Positions 9,679 through 19,871 of a DNA stretch of 64,000 bases are shown here, piece by piece. The stretch lies in contig NZ_CH672377.1 in NCBI RefSeq assembly GCF_000153105.1, positions 831,967 through 895,966 of the forward strand. Reading direction: 5' to 3'. How positions within the stretch are numbered: position 1 is the first letter of the stretch; each line of letters begins with the position of its first letter. The DNA is from Blastopirellula marina DSM 3645. GTDB lineage: Bacteria; Planctomycetota; Planctomycetia; Pirellulales; Pirellulaceae. The notes under the pieces are model-generated. The model was not told the DNA's origin and made no database searches. It was given only the letters and a program-made list of their open reading frames with translations. The translations under genes were made by a program, and so were the position numbers.

Positions 9679-10069
9679 ACTGCTTTCCGTCGATTCGAAT
9701 CGAGCCCCCCCGACATGCTTAGTATCGGTTGCATAATCGCGCCAAGTTGACGTCGAATCCGAGAATCTCGACCGGAGCGCTAGATAACGGCAAAGCGCAA
9801 AGAAAAAGTTCCCGCTAGCTAAATTGACTTGAATCGAACCGCGCGATCGAACATCAAGATGATTGCATCTACTTGATAGATTCGTCTGGCCCACCTCTGG
9901 TATCACTGTCGTGACGCCCTGCCCCAGAGGTTCAAATTCTAGTTAGCGGGAACCGTTTCTTAACAATTCCCACTATAAAACTTACAGCGGGGGCGATCAA
10001 GCGTTTTCCGTCAGATCGAGCGGCTTTCTTACCCCAGTCTGGGCTACCCTTCGCTGGAAAGTAAGCGTC
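9679..10069. other. Intergenic region with a long-spaced inverted repeat
   Basis: There is no gene here. The notable content is an 18-19 bp imperfect inverted repeat, GTTCCCGCTAGCTAAATT at 9808-9825 against its complement at 9935-9953, enclosing about 110 nt. It could be a small MITE-like insertion; I see no terminator or promoter I would stand behind. Confidence 0.5.
9808..9953. repeat. Possible MITE-like element bounded by an inverted repeat
   Basis: The arms 9808-9825 and 9935-9953 match over GTTCCCGCTA-x-CTA-AATT with one substitution and one 1-nt gap. The interior is non-coding. Confidence 0.4.
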
Positions 10070-11179
10070 TTACGCGGCGGAAGCAATCCGGGACTGTTGA
10101 ATTCCGCCGATCGATTCATAGAGATCGGCATATTGTCGCGCCGCTTTGCGCCAACAAAACTGACCGGCGTGAGTCTTGAGTCGCTCTGCGTAGAGTGGAT
10201 CTTCGGAGAACCGACGCATGCCGTCTACAAACCGCTGATAGAGATGATCCCCATTAAACTCGTCCCAGTAGAACGCGAGATCTCCGCCGATCTCCGGCAG
10301 ACTTGTGCGACGCGAGAGGAACGTTGGCTTACCGCCGAGCATCGCTTCGATGGGAGGCAAACCAAAACCTTCGGTGATCGAAGGAAACAGAAACGCGGAG
10401 CAATTTTGATATAGCCATTCGCGTTCCCCTTCGCTCACCGGGCCCGGCAGCAAAAAGCGATCACTGAGGCCGCGGCGACGAACTTCTTCTTCAATCTCCT
10501 CCGCATAGGCGTCGCATTTGATGCCGGCCAGAATCATCCGGTACCCGGCGGCGCGCTCGATCAGATCAATCAAGACGTGAAAGTTCTTCTTGCGTTGGAT
10601 CAAACCGATCGAAAAGAGAAATGGTCGCTCGTCAGCAACAAACGCCGGTCGGACAGGTTCGGTCGGAGCCCGTGAAACTCCGTTGTAAATCACATGAATC
10701 GGCTTATCGCCGACGTTCATTTCGGCGCGGACTTCCTCGGCGACAAACTGCGAGATCGTGACGATCTCGGTCGCTCGATCGATGATCAACTGATGCCGCC
10801 GCCGCTCGCGGGCAATTTTGCAGGAGGATTTCTCCCGCAGAAAATTTAAGTCGTGGATGGTCAACAAGACCGGCGTCCGCGGATGGCGCGGCAAGTAGCG
10901 CGTCTGCTGATGCGTCGCATGCCAGATCAGGTTTTGATCCAAAGTTCCGGCGTAAAACCGACGAGAGTGTCGTTGCAGAAACTCTTTTCGCCACAAGCTC
11001 GCCTCTAAACCGCGCTCGTGCGGAAAATGCGCCAGCTGAGGCTTACGCGCCAAAATAATTGGTTCGATTCCACGCAGCTTCAATTCCTCGACAAGCGTGT
11101 CGCCGAGATATCGCGCGAACTGCCCCAAGCCGCAATAGGGCTGACGCAGTTTTTCAAGATCGAGAACGACTTCTAGCAT
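10070..11179 (-). CDS. Glycosyltransferase, GT4 family
   Basis: This 369-aa protein has the GT-B fold. The N-terminal acceptor half carries a Gly-rich loop (QPYCGLGQFARYL) and a VLLTIHDLNFL segment. The C-terminal Glycos_transf_1 half shows FLFSIGLIQRKKNFHVLIDL, LSDRFLLPGPVSE, and the nucleotide-sugar E-x7-E motif SITEGFGLPPIEAM. It likely transfers a sugar from a nucleotide donor in surface polysaccharide synthesis; donor and acceptor are unknown. It follows gmd on the same strand by 105 nt and is probably co-transcribed, so a GDP-sugar donor is plausible (inference). The start ATG has no clear Shine-Dalgarno sequence. Confidence 0.88.
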   Translation of the reverse strand: MLEVVLDLEKLRQPYCGLGQFARYLGDTLVEELKLRGIEPIILARKPQLAHFPHERGLEASLWRKEFLQRHSRRFYAGTLDQNLIWHATHQQTRYLPRHPRTPVLLTIHDLNFLREKSSCKIARERRRHQLIIDRATEIVTISQFVAEEVRAEMNVGDKPIHVIYNGVSRAPTEPVRPAFVADERPFLFSIGLIQRKKNFHVLIDLIERAAGYRMILAGIKCDAYAEEIEEEVRRRGLSDRFLLPGPVSEGEREWLYQNCSAFLFPSITEGFGLPPIEAMLGGKPTFLSRRTSLPEIGGDLAFYWDEFNGDHLYQRFVDGMRRFSEDPLYAERLKTHAGQFCWRKAARQYADLYESIGGIQQSRIASAA

Positions 11180-11284
11180 GAAATATTATTGACGAATTAC
11201 AGGCGAACGATCGCCTCTTCCGATCTCGTGGCATCCAATCTTCGCCACGAGATTTTGATTCAACAGGAAATCCGCAAAGATCGA

Positions 11285-12664
<1,380 letters not shown>

Positions 12665-14008
12665 ATGAGCTTTCCAATCCGTAGACTGCTGATCGACGTC
12701 ACTCATACGGCGATGGGCGATACCAATCACGGCATTCAACGCGTCACGCGAAACATCGCCAAAGAAGCGTTGGCGTATTCCGAAACTCATTCCCTTCCTT
12801 GTATCCCCGTGATTCACCGGGATGGTCAGTTTGTTCTGGTCGATGAAGCCTGCATCACCAGAGGGTTTCGAAGAACGCATCCAGACCAACTTCACTGGAA
12901 TACCAAGATCGCGCGCAGCATTCTTCCGAACTGCAGCATTGGAATCGAGCAAGCGTTTCAACGCGCGCGAAAGTTGTTATACCCTCGTACGCTTGTTCGA
13001 AAACTGAGTCGCATTTTTGCGGGACGTCAAAATCCGCCGATCGCCGCCAATCCAGGACCTGGTGACATCCTGCTGCTTCCTGACGCTTGGTGGTGCGTTC
13101 CGATGTTCGATGCGTTGGCGGCAGCGCGACGAAACCATGCGATCGTCGGAACCATGATTCAGGATCTCATCCCCATTCGAAATCCGGAACTCTGCGACGA
13201 CCGCTTTGTCGCTGATTTCCGCCCTTGGATTACCAAAGCGATTCAGTCCGTCGACTTCATTCTTGGCAATTCGCAAACGACTCGCGAAGACCTTTGGAGT
13301 TTCGTACAAGCCGAAAAATCGCCGCTTGCCAACTGGCAAGTCCGCCATGTCCGCTTGGGTTGCGATATCGAATCGCATGAAAATGTCGATGAGCAGCAAC
13401 TAGCGCCCAAAATTAGAAACCATTATGGCGATCGCGACGCCGCCCCCTATTTAATGGTTTCGACGGTCGAAATCCGCAAGAATCACAAACTGTTACTCGA
13501 CGCCTTTGAAGAACTATGGCGGCAAGGCAGCGACGCCTCTGTAGCGTTCGTCGGTCGCGTCGGCTGGAAATGCAAGGATCTTATTCGACGAATCAAGAAT
13601 CATCCGCAGTACGGGCGAAGACTTTTGCTCTTTACCGATATTGACGACGCCGAACTCGCTTACATCTACCAAAACAGCAAGGCGTTTCTGTTTCCTTCGC
13701 TTGCCGAGGGGTTCGGCCTGCCGATAGCCGAGGCGCTTCACCATGGACTGCATGTCTTTGCGAGCAATCTCGCAATTCACCAGGAAGTAGGAGGACCGCA
13801 CTGCAAGTACTTCACTCCTCATGAGCCCTGCGAACTCGTTGAGCAACTCCAACAGTTCGAAGCGACCAAGGGTTGGCGAACGCCGATCCAGGCGCCAACC
13901 GTCAATCATCCGTGGTCAACCACTTTTGAAAACATTATTGACGAATGCCAAACGATCGCGACGAAGATCGATCAAACTCGACCGTTTGCTAGCAGCATGG
14001 TCGCGTGA
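12665..14008 (+). CDS. Glycosyltransferase, GT4 family
   Basis: I start at ATG 12665 (447 aa), where family-like sequence begins (IRRLLIDVTHTAM, HGIQRVTRNI). The N-terminal half is unusually long, with GDILLLPDAWW and MIQDLIPIRNPELCDD. The C-terminal half has YLMVSTVEIRKNHKLLLDAF, YIYQNSKAFLFPSLAEGFGLPIAEAL (E-x7-E) and an SNLAIHQEVGG segment. This resembles the WbaZ/mannosyltransferase type that opens with a Gly-Ile-Gln-Arg-Val-x-Arg loop. It probably adds a sugar to the polysaccharide of this island. It stands first in a plus-strand unit with the ABC exporter. Confidence 0.87.
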   Translation: MSFPIRRLLIDVTHTAMGDTNHGIQRVTRNIAKEALAYSETHSLPCIPVIHRDGQFVLVDEACITRGFRRTHPDQLHWNTKIARSILPNCSIGIEQAFQRARKLLYPRTLVRKLSRIFAGRQNPPIAANPGPGDILLLPDAWWCVPMFDALAAARRNHAIVGTMIQDLIPIRNPELCDDRFVADFRPWITKAIQSVDFILGNSQTTREDLWSFVQAEKSPLANWQVRHVRLGCDIESHENVDEQQLAPKIRNHYGDRDAAPYLMVSTVEIRKNHKLLLDAFEELWRQGSDASVAFVGRVGWKCKDLIRRIKNHPQYGRRLLLFTDIDDAELAYIYQNSKAFLFPSLAEGFGLPIAEALHHGLHVFASNLAIHQEVGGPHCKYFTPHEPCELVEQLQQFEATKGWRTPIQAPTVNHPWSTTFENIIDECQTIATKIDQTRPFASSMVA

Positions 14009-14215
14009 GTCAAAACTACCTGATTTAGCTTGCTCGTGCTACCAGAAACGCCAAAAACGAATGATGCAAATCAGAGGGAAACCTCATGATTATACCGACT
14101 ACCGTAAGTCATTCTGATATTGTTTTCACCTCGAAACCGCTCTAATCTCTTGCGACGAATGCCAAAGATCGCTCGCGATCTTGGCCAACATTGGGAATGG
14201 AATCCAAACTCGACA

Positions 14216-16192
14216 ATGCGATACTTAAACAAAGCAATTTGGCTCGCCTGGAGCGAATACAAATGGTCGATCATCCTCTCGGTTATTAGCTCTTTGCTGG
14301 TCGGGATCCTTTGGGGCGCCAACATCGGAGCGGTCTACCCCTTTGCTGAAGTCATCTTCAAAGGACAAAATCTGCACGAATGGGTTGTGCGGGAAACCGA
14401 AACATGTCAAACGGCGATTCGTGAAGGGGAAGCGAAAATCGCGGACCTGCGCGCCGCAAATGAAGACGAGAAAACCATCACGATCCAGCAGCAGATGGTC
14501 GATGGCTGGAAATCGCGACTCCGCAACGTTGAGAAGACGAAGCCCTGGATCGCGAAGTATGCGCCGACAAGCCCCTTCAACACGCTACTAGGAATTGTCG
14601 CCTTTCTCGTCCTCGGCACCACCCTCAAATGCGTGTTCTTGGCGCTGAGCATTATCTTGATGTCGCGAGCCGCGTTTCGAACTTCTCAAACGCTGCAGCG
14701 AAGGTATTTCGCGAAAATCCTCGAACTACAGCTGGGAAAAGCAAAACGGAATGACACCGGCGATTCCGCGGCTCGCATCGGCGGCGATATCGGCGCCGTG
14801 GGCAATGCGATATCCATCCTGCTCGGAAAATCATTGCGCGAACCAGCGAAGATGATTACTTGCATCGCAGGCGCGGCCTACATTAACTGGCGACTCTTGG
14901 TATTGTCTCTGCTCGTTTGCCCGCTCGCCGCTTATCTCCTAATGCTCTTGGCGAAATCGATCAAGCGAACAAGCATCCAAGTGATGGAAGCGAGCGGTCG
15001 CTTGATTGGATTCTTCCTGCAAATTACGAGCGGCTTTTACGTCGTTAAAGCGTTCGGAAATGAAGAACTCGAAATGGTGCGGTTTAAACAGAAAACCGAG
15101 GACGTCTACCGCCAACAAATGAAGCTCGAGATCTATGGTTCGCTCATCCGCTCCAACAATGAACTGCTGGGGATCGGCATGGTTTGTCTATCGCTGATTG
15201 CCGGCGGATATCTCGTCTTGAACCAGGCGACGCATATCTTCAATATTCGCTTGGCGGACAAGCCGATGGACTTTGGCGGAATCATGACGTTTTACGCCTT
15301 CTTAATCGCCGCGGCCGACCCGATCCGCAAACTTGGCGACGTGTTTGGCGGCATCCAAGCAGGCGTCGCCGGCGCCGAGCGCGTCTATTCAGTCCTGTCC
15401 GCCGAGCCTTCGATCAAAGACCCAGAGAACCCAATTCCGCTCGTCAACGGCGATATCTCGTTCAACAACGTCTTTTTCCGCTACAACGATAACGTCTCTG
15501 TTCTAGAAGGTACGCAGCTGACCATCCGCCAAGGTGAAAAAGTCGCCATCGTCGGCCCCAATGGCTGCGGAAAGAGCACGCTGATCAACTTACTCCTGCG
15601 ATTCTACGATCCCGATGAAGGCTCCGTCACTATTGGCGGCGTGGATCTTCGTGACGCCAAACAATCGGACGTGCGCGGTCGCATCGGGCTAGTGACGCAA
15701 CACACCGTGTTGTTTAATGACTCAATCATCGAGAACATTCGCTACGGGCGACTAAATGCTACCGATGAAGAAGTCGCCAATGCGGGAGAAATGGCGGAAG
15801 TCGACGCATTCGTCCATTCGCACACGGAGAATGGATATCAGTCGAACTGCGGTGAACTAGGTTCCGCACTCTCGGGCGGACAACGCCAGCGAATTGCCAT
15901 CGCCCGAGCGATGCTGAAAAACCCAGACATCTTTATCTTCGATGAAGCGACGAGCCAGATCGACCTGGAAAGCGAACGCCTGATTCATGCTGCATTTGAA
16001 CGTTGCGTCGGAGACAACACGGCGATCATGATCACCCATCGTCCTGCAGCGCTCGAGCTTGCCGACCGCATTGTTGTGATGAATGCTGGCCAAATCGAAG
16101 CGATCGGTTCGCACCAGGAACTGCTAAAGCAAAGCAAGACGTATTACGAACTTTACCGCGAAGAAGCGGTTCTTGACCGCCAGGCGGCTTAA
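14216..16192 (+). CDS. ABC exporter, fused permease and ATPase (MsbA-like)
   Basis: This 658-aa protein probably flips or exports a lipid-linked sugar or similar amphiphile across the inner membrane, as a homodimer. The start at 14216 is chosen because MRYLNKAIWLAW leads directly into the first membrane helix; ATG 14159 is possible. The transmembrane domain spans about 1-390. Between TM1 and TM2 sits a hydrophilic, coiled-coil-like stretch of about 75 residues (after FKGQNLHEW, to PWIAKYAP), much longer than in ordinary MsbA-type exporters. The nucleotide-binding domain has Walker A GPNGCGKST, Q-loop VTQHTVLF, signature LSGGQRQRIAIARA, Walker B IFIFDEATS and the H-loop ITHRPA. Its position inside the polysaccharide island supports the export role. 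Confidence 0.9.
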   Translation: MRYLNKAIWLAWSEYKWSIILSVISSLLVGILWGANIGAVYPFAEVIFKGQNLHEWVVRETETCQTAIREGEAKIADLRAANEDEKTITIQQQMVDGWKSRLRNVEKTKPWIAKYAPTSPFNTLLGIVAFLVLGTTLKCVFLALSIILMSRAAFRTSQTLQRRYFAKILELQLGKAKRNDTGDSAARIGGDIGAVGNAISILLGKSLREPAKMITCIAGAAYINWRLLVLSLLVCPLAAYLLMLLAKSIKRTSIQVMEASGRLIGFFLQITSGFYVVKAFGNEELEMVRFKQKTEDVYRQQMKLEIYGSLIRSNNELLGIGMVCLSLIAGGYLVLNQATHIFNIRLADKPMDFGGIMTFYAFLIAAADPIRKLGDVFGGIQAGVAGAERVYSVLSAEPSIKDPENPIPLVNGDISFNNVFFRYNDNVSVLEGTQLTIRQGEKVAIVGPNGCGKSTLINLLLRFYDPDEGSVTIGGVDLRDAKQSDVRGRIGLVTQHTVLFNDSIIENIRYGRLNATDEEVANAGEMAEVDAFVHSHTENGYQSNCGELGSALSGGQRQRIAIARAMLKNPDIFIFDEATSQIDLESERLIHAAFERCVGDNTAIMITHRPAALELADRIVVMNAGQIEAIGSHQELLKQSKTYYELYREEAVLDRQAA

Positions 16193-16212
16193 CTGCCATA
16201 TAGTTCGAGTGA

Positions 16213-16320
16213 TTATAAAGACTTCCGCCTATACCGAGCAGGCACGCCGATCGCGGTTGCACCACCTTGGATGTTAGAAACCACGAATCCGCCTGCGCCA
16301 ATCACCGTTTGCTGGGCGCC
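16213..16320 (-). pseudogene. Remnant of a hexapeptide-repeat acyltransferase (C-terminus only)
   Basis: The last 35 codons of an O-acetyltransferase-type left-handed beta-helix protein survive. The segment QTVIGAGGFVVSNIQGGATA followed by GVPARYRRK is the usual C-terminal end of serine/sugar acetyltransferases. Homology stops at 16320, exactly where the IS3-type fragment begins on the other strand, so the gene appears cut by that insertion. The longer minus-strand frame to 16413 is antisense to the IS fragment. Confidence 0.7.
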
Positions 16321-16326
16321 ACTTGC

Positions 16327-16557
16327 TCGATGAGTCGCTGCGGCAATTGCTACGACAACGCGGTCGCCGAACGATTCTTCTGATCGCTTAATCACGAATG
16401 GACAAATCGTCACCAGTACGAAACGCTGGAAGATGCTCGCCTAAGCGAATTCCAATACATCGAAGCATTCTACAATCGAGCGCGACTTCATCAGACATTT
16501 GGCTACACGTTACCCGATCAATACGATGCCGAACACGCCCCAGTCCTAGCGGCGTAA
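16327..16557 (+). pseudogene. IS3-family transposase OrfB fragment with an in-frame stop
   Basis: The reading SMSRCGNCYDNAVAERFF-stop-SLNHEWTNRHQYETLEDA, then QYIEAFYNRARLHQTFGY, is the conserved C-terminal third of the rve-type DDE integrase of IS3 elements (the AVAERFF/SLK-E block and the YIE-FYN-RLH-GY block). An in-frame TGA at 16381-16383 kills it, and everything 5' of the SMSR block is missing. The original stop is at 16555-16557. Confidence 0.85.
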
Positions 16558-16572
16558 AAAGAATGGCCCGGC

Positions 16573-16599
16573 ACTGCCCGAAAGTCGTGGGCTATCGCA
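16573..16599 (+). repeat. 27-bp inverted repeat, left copy
   Basis: The core is CCGAAAGTCGTGGGCTATCG. The reverse complement at 24069-24095 matches at 26 of 27 positions. The two copies enclose the formyltransferase, three coupled glycosyltransferases and two methyltransferases. This copy lies 15 nt after the IS3 fragment. Confidence 0.75.
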
Positions 16600-16799
16600 T
16601 AACATTTGATTTCCGACAATGTCCATTTCTTTTCGCCCGTTGGCCTACCTCTTTCCGGACGAATGCCTACCCATGAACCCGATTGATCTTGCGGGATACG
16701 AAAAGGCGGATTAGTTTCTTGCCGTCACCTCTGTATTGAGATCATCGGCCAATCGGATTACCACTTCCCAAGCCTGACATCCTTGCGACGGATTGAGCA

Positions 16800-17510
16800 A
16801 TGAAGATTATTTTGTGCGGCTATCACTGGACCGGATGTAAGGCCCTCGATTTTCTCCGTCGCGAAGGACATGAGGTTTTCGTATACACCCATGAAAATCC
16901 GTATCACGTGCCAAGCTTATGGCAGTATTGCGAGAAGACGGACACGCCGTACACACTGAAGAATATCTCGAAAGTTCCGTTGCCATTCGAGCCGGATGTG
17001 ATCTGTTCGGTGTACTATCGCTTCATCATCAAACCTCATGTAATCGAGGCGTGCAAGGGGAGAATCTTTAACCTTCATCCTGCCTTGCTACCTAATTACC
17101 GCGGTTGCTCAAGCTTGACGTGGGCGATGATCAACGGTGAAACAGAGGCAGGATATACCTATCACTACATTGACGAAGGGACGGACATGGGGGATATCAT
17201 CATTCAGCAGCCGATCCCAATCGAGGATTTTGATACGCAAGAAACACTTTTCACTCGCGTAATGTATACTTCCATGACGCGATTCTCTGAGGCCCTTCAT
17301 CACGCGGCGAAAGGATTGCCTGGTGACCAACAGACGGGTGAGGGATCGCATTACCCGCGTGGATGCCCACATGACGGAGTGATTGATCCCGCCTGGGACG
17401 AACGCCGAAAAGAGCGGTTTGTGCGAGCGATGATTTACCCGCCTTACCCCGTTGCGAAGCTAGGCGTTCAGTCGATTTACAGCTTGAAAGACCTCAAGGC
17501 GGCCGATTGA
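16800..17510 (+). CDS. Sugar N-formyltransferase (GDP-perosamine N-formyltransferase-like, WbkC type)
   Basis: This 236-aa protein transfers a formyl group from N10-formyl-tetrahydrofolate to the 4-amino group of a nucleotide-linked amino sugar. The catalytic triad of the formyltransferase fold is intact: N91 and H93 in FNLHPALLPNYRG, D129 in DEGTDMGD. The C-terminal block GVIDPAWDERRKERFVRAMIYPPYP resembles what I recall of GDP-perosamine N-formyltransferases of Brucella (WbkC), while methionyl-tRNA formyltransferase is longer (about 310 aa) and has a different C-terminal domain. Together with gmd and the aminotransferase at 28040-29173 it completes a route to GDP-N-formylperosamine. The substrate is inferred from context; dTDP-sugars are the main alternative. 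Confidence 0.82.
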   Translation: MKIILCGYHWTGCKALDFLRREGHEVFVYTHENPYHVPSLWQYCEKTDTPYTLKNISKVPLPFEPDVICSVYYRFIIKPHVIEACKGRIFNLHPALLPNYRGCSSLTWAMINGETEAGYTYHYIDEGTDMGDIIIQQPIPIEDFDTQETLFTRVMYTSMTRFSEALHHAAKGLPGDQQTGEGSHYPRGCPHDGVIDPAWDERRKERFVRAMIYPPYPVAKLGVQSIYSLKDLKAAD

Positions 17511-17547
17511 TCGGATGCATTGGCCCAACTTTAGACCTTTCCGCTCC

Positions 17548-18840
17548 TCAGTCCTCAAAGATCTTTAGTGGATTCAAAAGCTCTGAATGGCTAACCATCG
17601 AGAGGGGGGCTCCCCACGCCTGCGCCACGCTCGAGTAGAAACGCAGGGCGTCGAGAGCTGCCGAAGAGCTCAAACATTGCTCGGCGATTTCTACGACCGC
17701 ATCAGCATATTGGGAAGCCGAGTGATTGACTCGTGCGTATTCCTTGGCCCGAGCCCCGATAATCAGACTTTGCTGCGGGTTTGAATATAATTGTTCTAAT
17801 GCAGCAGTGATGTCAGCTATTTCGTTTTCCGGTCGAATTTTGACAACGCAGCCATCTGGAATCTCGCTATAGTGGGCAGCGTTTGTAACCAGGGTGGGCT
17901 TACCCTCAAGCATGGCTTCAATAACCGAGGCCGACCCCGATTCAAGAATTGGCGACCTCAAACAACTGATCGCATCGGCACGGCGGATGGCAGTCGCTAA
18001 AGCTGTATCATCTACCTCTCCGGCAATTTTCAGACGGACATTATGTTTAGTCGCAAACCGAATAAGCTCTATGCGTATGCTCTCTTCTACGAAGCCGACT
18101 AATTCATATTCAATTTTTTCCCTCAATCGAGGACTTGCCGCAATTGCTTGAATTACACTACGAACACGCTTATTTGGATTGACGTGACCGATGGTGATTA
18201 GACGAAAAACTTCATCTTCAGAGCGTGTAATGCTTTCCGAGACCACATCTGTGAGCGCTTCGTAAGCCAACGGGACAACATTGACAGGACCTGGACAGGA
18301 GCGTAACACGCGATCGATCGCCCAACCACTGTGGGTCAAAACGGCCACCGCCATCGAACAGATCCATTCCGTCATTGGCGCCAGCAAATTCGTTTGGCTG
18401 ATAAATTCGTCGCTGCTTTTATAGGTAAAATAGCGCTGCGATATCTCCTCACCATACCAATTGCGGACAATCGCTTTTCCAGTCTCTCTCTCTGTATCGT
18501 AGGCGCCATAGAATAGATTACCGAGATAATAATCATGCAGACACACGATTCCTGGCGACACCGTCAGCCAATTCAGACAACCCTGGTGAAAGCCAAGGTG
18601 ATTGCCGATGTGATACACGACGAAATCCGAGGCTACGATGGCCGCATGCACTTTGTCTTGTTGATTCCATTGCAAAATTGGGCAATCGAAATCATGAGTC
18701 GGCCCCTTAAAATTGTCCGGTACCTCGCTCCGCACCACCGTGACTTCGTGCCCCTTTTCCCTTAGTGCAAGAGTAACCAAACGCGCCATTCTACCAATTG
18801 CAGATCGTACCGTTACTGGCGTAAATATTACACATTTCAT
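17548..18840 (-). CDS. Glycosyltransferase, GT4 family
   Basis: This 430-aa protein is GT-B. The N-terminal half opens MKCVIFTPVTVRSAIGRMAR with an LALREKGHEVTVV strand-helix pair. The C-terminal half has FRLITIGHVNPNKRVRSVIQAI, a Rossmann-like YELVGFVEES segment and LRSPILESGSASVIEAMLEGKP for donor binding. The ATG overlaps the stop of the upstream glycosyltransferase (ATGA at 18840-18837), so translation is probably coupled. It is the last gene of a three-gene minus-strand operon and runs convergent to the formyltransferase gene 37 nt away. Confidence 0.87.
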   Translation of the reverse strand: MKCVIFTPVTVRSAIGRMARLVTLALREKGHEVTVVRSEVPDNFKGPTHDFDCPILQWNQQDKVHAAIVASDFVVYHIGNHLGFHQGCLNWLTVSPGIVCLHDYYLGNLFYGAYDTERETGKAIVRNWYGEEISQRYFTYKSSDEFISQTNLLAPMTEWICSMAVAVLTHSGWAIDRVLRSCPGPVNVVPLAYEALTDVVSESITRSEDEVFRLITIGHVNPNKRVRSVIQAIAASPRLREKIEYELVGFVEESIRIELIRFATKHNVRLKIAGEVDDTALATAIRRADAISCLRSPILESGSASVIEAMLEGKPTLVTNAAHYSEIPDGCVVKIRPENEIADITAALEQLYSNPQQSLIIGARAKEYARVNHSASQYADAVVEIAEQCLSSSAALDALRFYSSVAQAWGAPLSMVSHSELLNPLKIFED

Positions 18841-19871
18841 CGGAGCAAGACCTGTATCGTGTTTTCCCAGTTAACGCCAAAGCTATCCCACAAACGCTGG
18901 GCATTGTGTCCATAGTCGATCGCGCGCTGTTCGCTCTCAAACGCGGCATTCATTGATACAGCAAGCGATTCAGGATCCGGCGAAGCCACCCACCCTGTCT
19001 CCATATGCTTAACCAGCCCAAGAATCCCTCCCGAGTCAGTTGTCGTTAGCAGCGCCTTCCCGGCGGTGGCTGCTTCCATGGCCACGTATCCAAGAGAGTC
19101 TTCGTCGAATGGCAGATAGGCAACGGCTCGGGCATTTCGTATGTAATTTGCATATTCCTCGCGTGGAAGAAATCGCAAGTCTAGTTTTACGCGATCTGCT
19201 AGCCCAAGTTCGCTAACGAGCCGATGGAGTCTTTCACCATCCTTTGGATAATCAGGTGGACCTCCAATAATTAACCGAACATTGGCATTCGTTTTGGCCA
19301 TGGCCTGTATGAGCAGAAACTGGCGTTTCATGTCATTCACTCTTCCGCCAGCAAAAACATACTCACCACACTTCCCACCAAGGAACATTTCGGGACCGTT
19401 TACGGGAGGCCTTAGAACTTGAGAATCAAACCCGTTGTAATGCGCCAATCGCTGTTGCGTGACATCGGAGTTAATGTAGATGGCATGCGATTCGCTGAAG
19501 GCCTCGCGATCAGCTTCCTTGATAACATGCTGAATACGCTTGCCATCTTCGCCCACCAAGTTTGTTTGCCCCGCGTCGTATAGGTCGTAGGCTTGGCGGT
19601 ACTGGTGGAGAAGCCACAGCGTTTTACGTGGATGTCGAATCAGATAGGCGGGAAATTTGAAAGCGATCACCTTATCAACATTATCCAACTCCAAAGCTCG
19701 CACGAGCAGCATTTGTGATAAGATTCGATGCTGAGGCTCCCACTGAAATGGAATCCGAAGAATTTCTGCTTCATGCCCCGCCTTAATGAGATTTTCGTGG
19801 AGGTGAACTCCCAGTTCTTCTGCACCACCCCACACAAACGGAACCATGTTGTTGACGATTAAAACTTTCAC
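18837..19871 (-). CDS. Glycosyltransferase, GT4 family (paralogue of next gene)
   Basis: I start at GTG 19871 (344 aa), which overlaps the stop of the upstream gene as GTGA; the ten extra N-terminal codons of the longer frame lie inside that gene. N-terminal VKVLIVNNMVPFVWGGAEEL matches the start of its neighbour (MKIALCSSMVPFAKGG). The C-terminal half shows YVFAGGRVNDMKRQFLLIQAM, VRLIIGGPPDYP and the motif DEDSLGYVAMEAATAGKALLTT. It is coupled both upstream (GTGA) and downstream (ATGA). Tandem duplication with the next gene is likely. Confidence 0.87.
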   Translation of the reverse strand: MKVLIVNNMVPFVWGGAEELGVHLHENLIKAGHEAEILRIPFQWEPQHRILSQMLLVRALELDNVDKVIAFKFPAYLIRHPRKTLWLLHQYRQAYDLYDAGQTNLVGEDGKRIQHVIKEADREAFSESHAIYINSDVTQQRLAHYNGFDSQVLRPPVNGPEMFLGGKCGEYVFAGGRVNDMKRQFLLIQAMAKTNANVRLIIGGPPDYPKDGERLHRLVSELGLADRVKLDLRFLPREEYANYIRNARAVAYLPFDEDSLGYVAMEAATAGKALLTTTDSGGILGLVKHMETGWVASPDPESLAVSMNAAFESEQRAIDYGHNAQRLWDSFGVNWENTIQVLLR

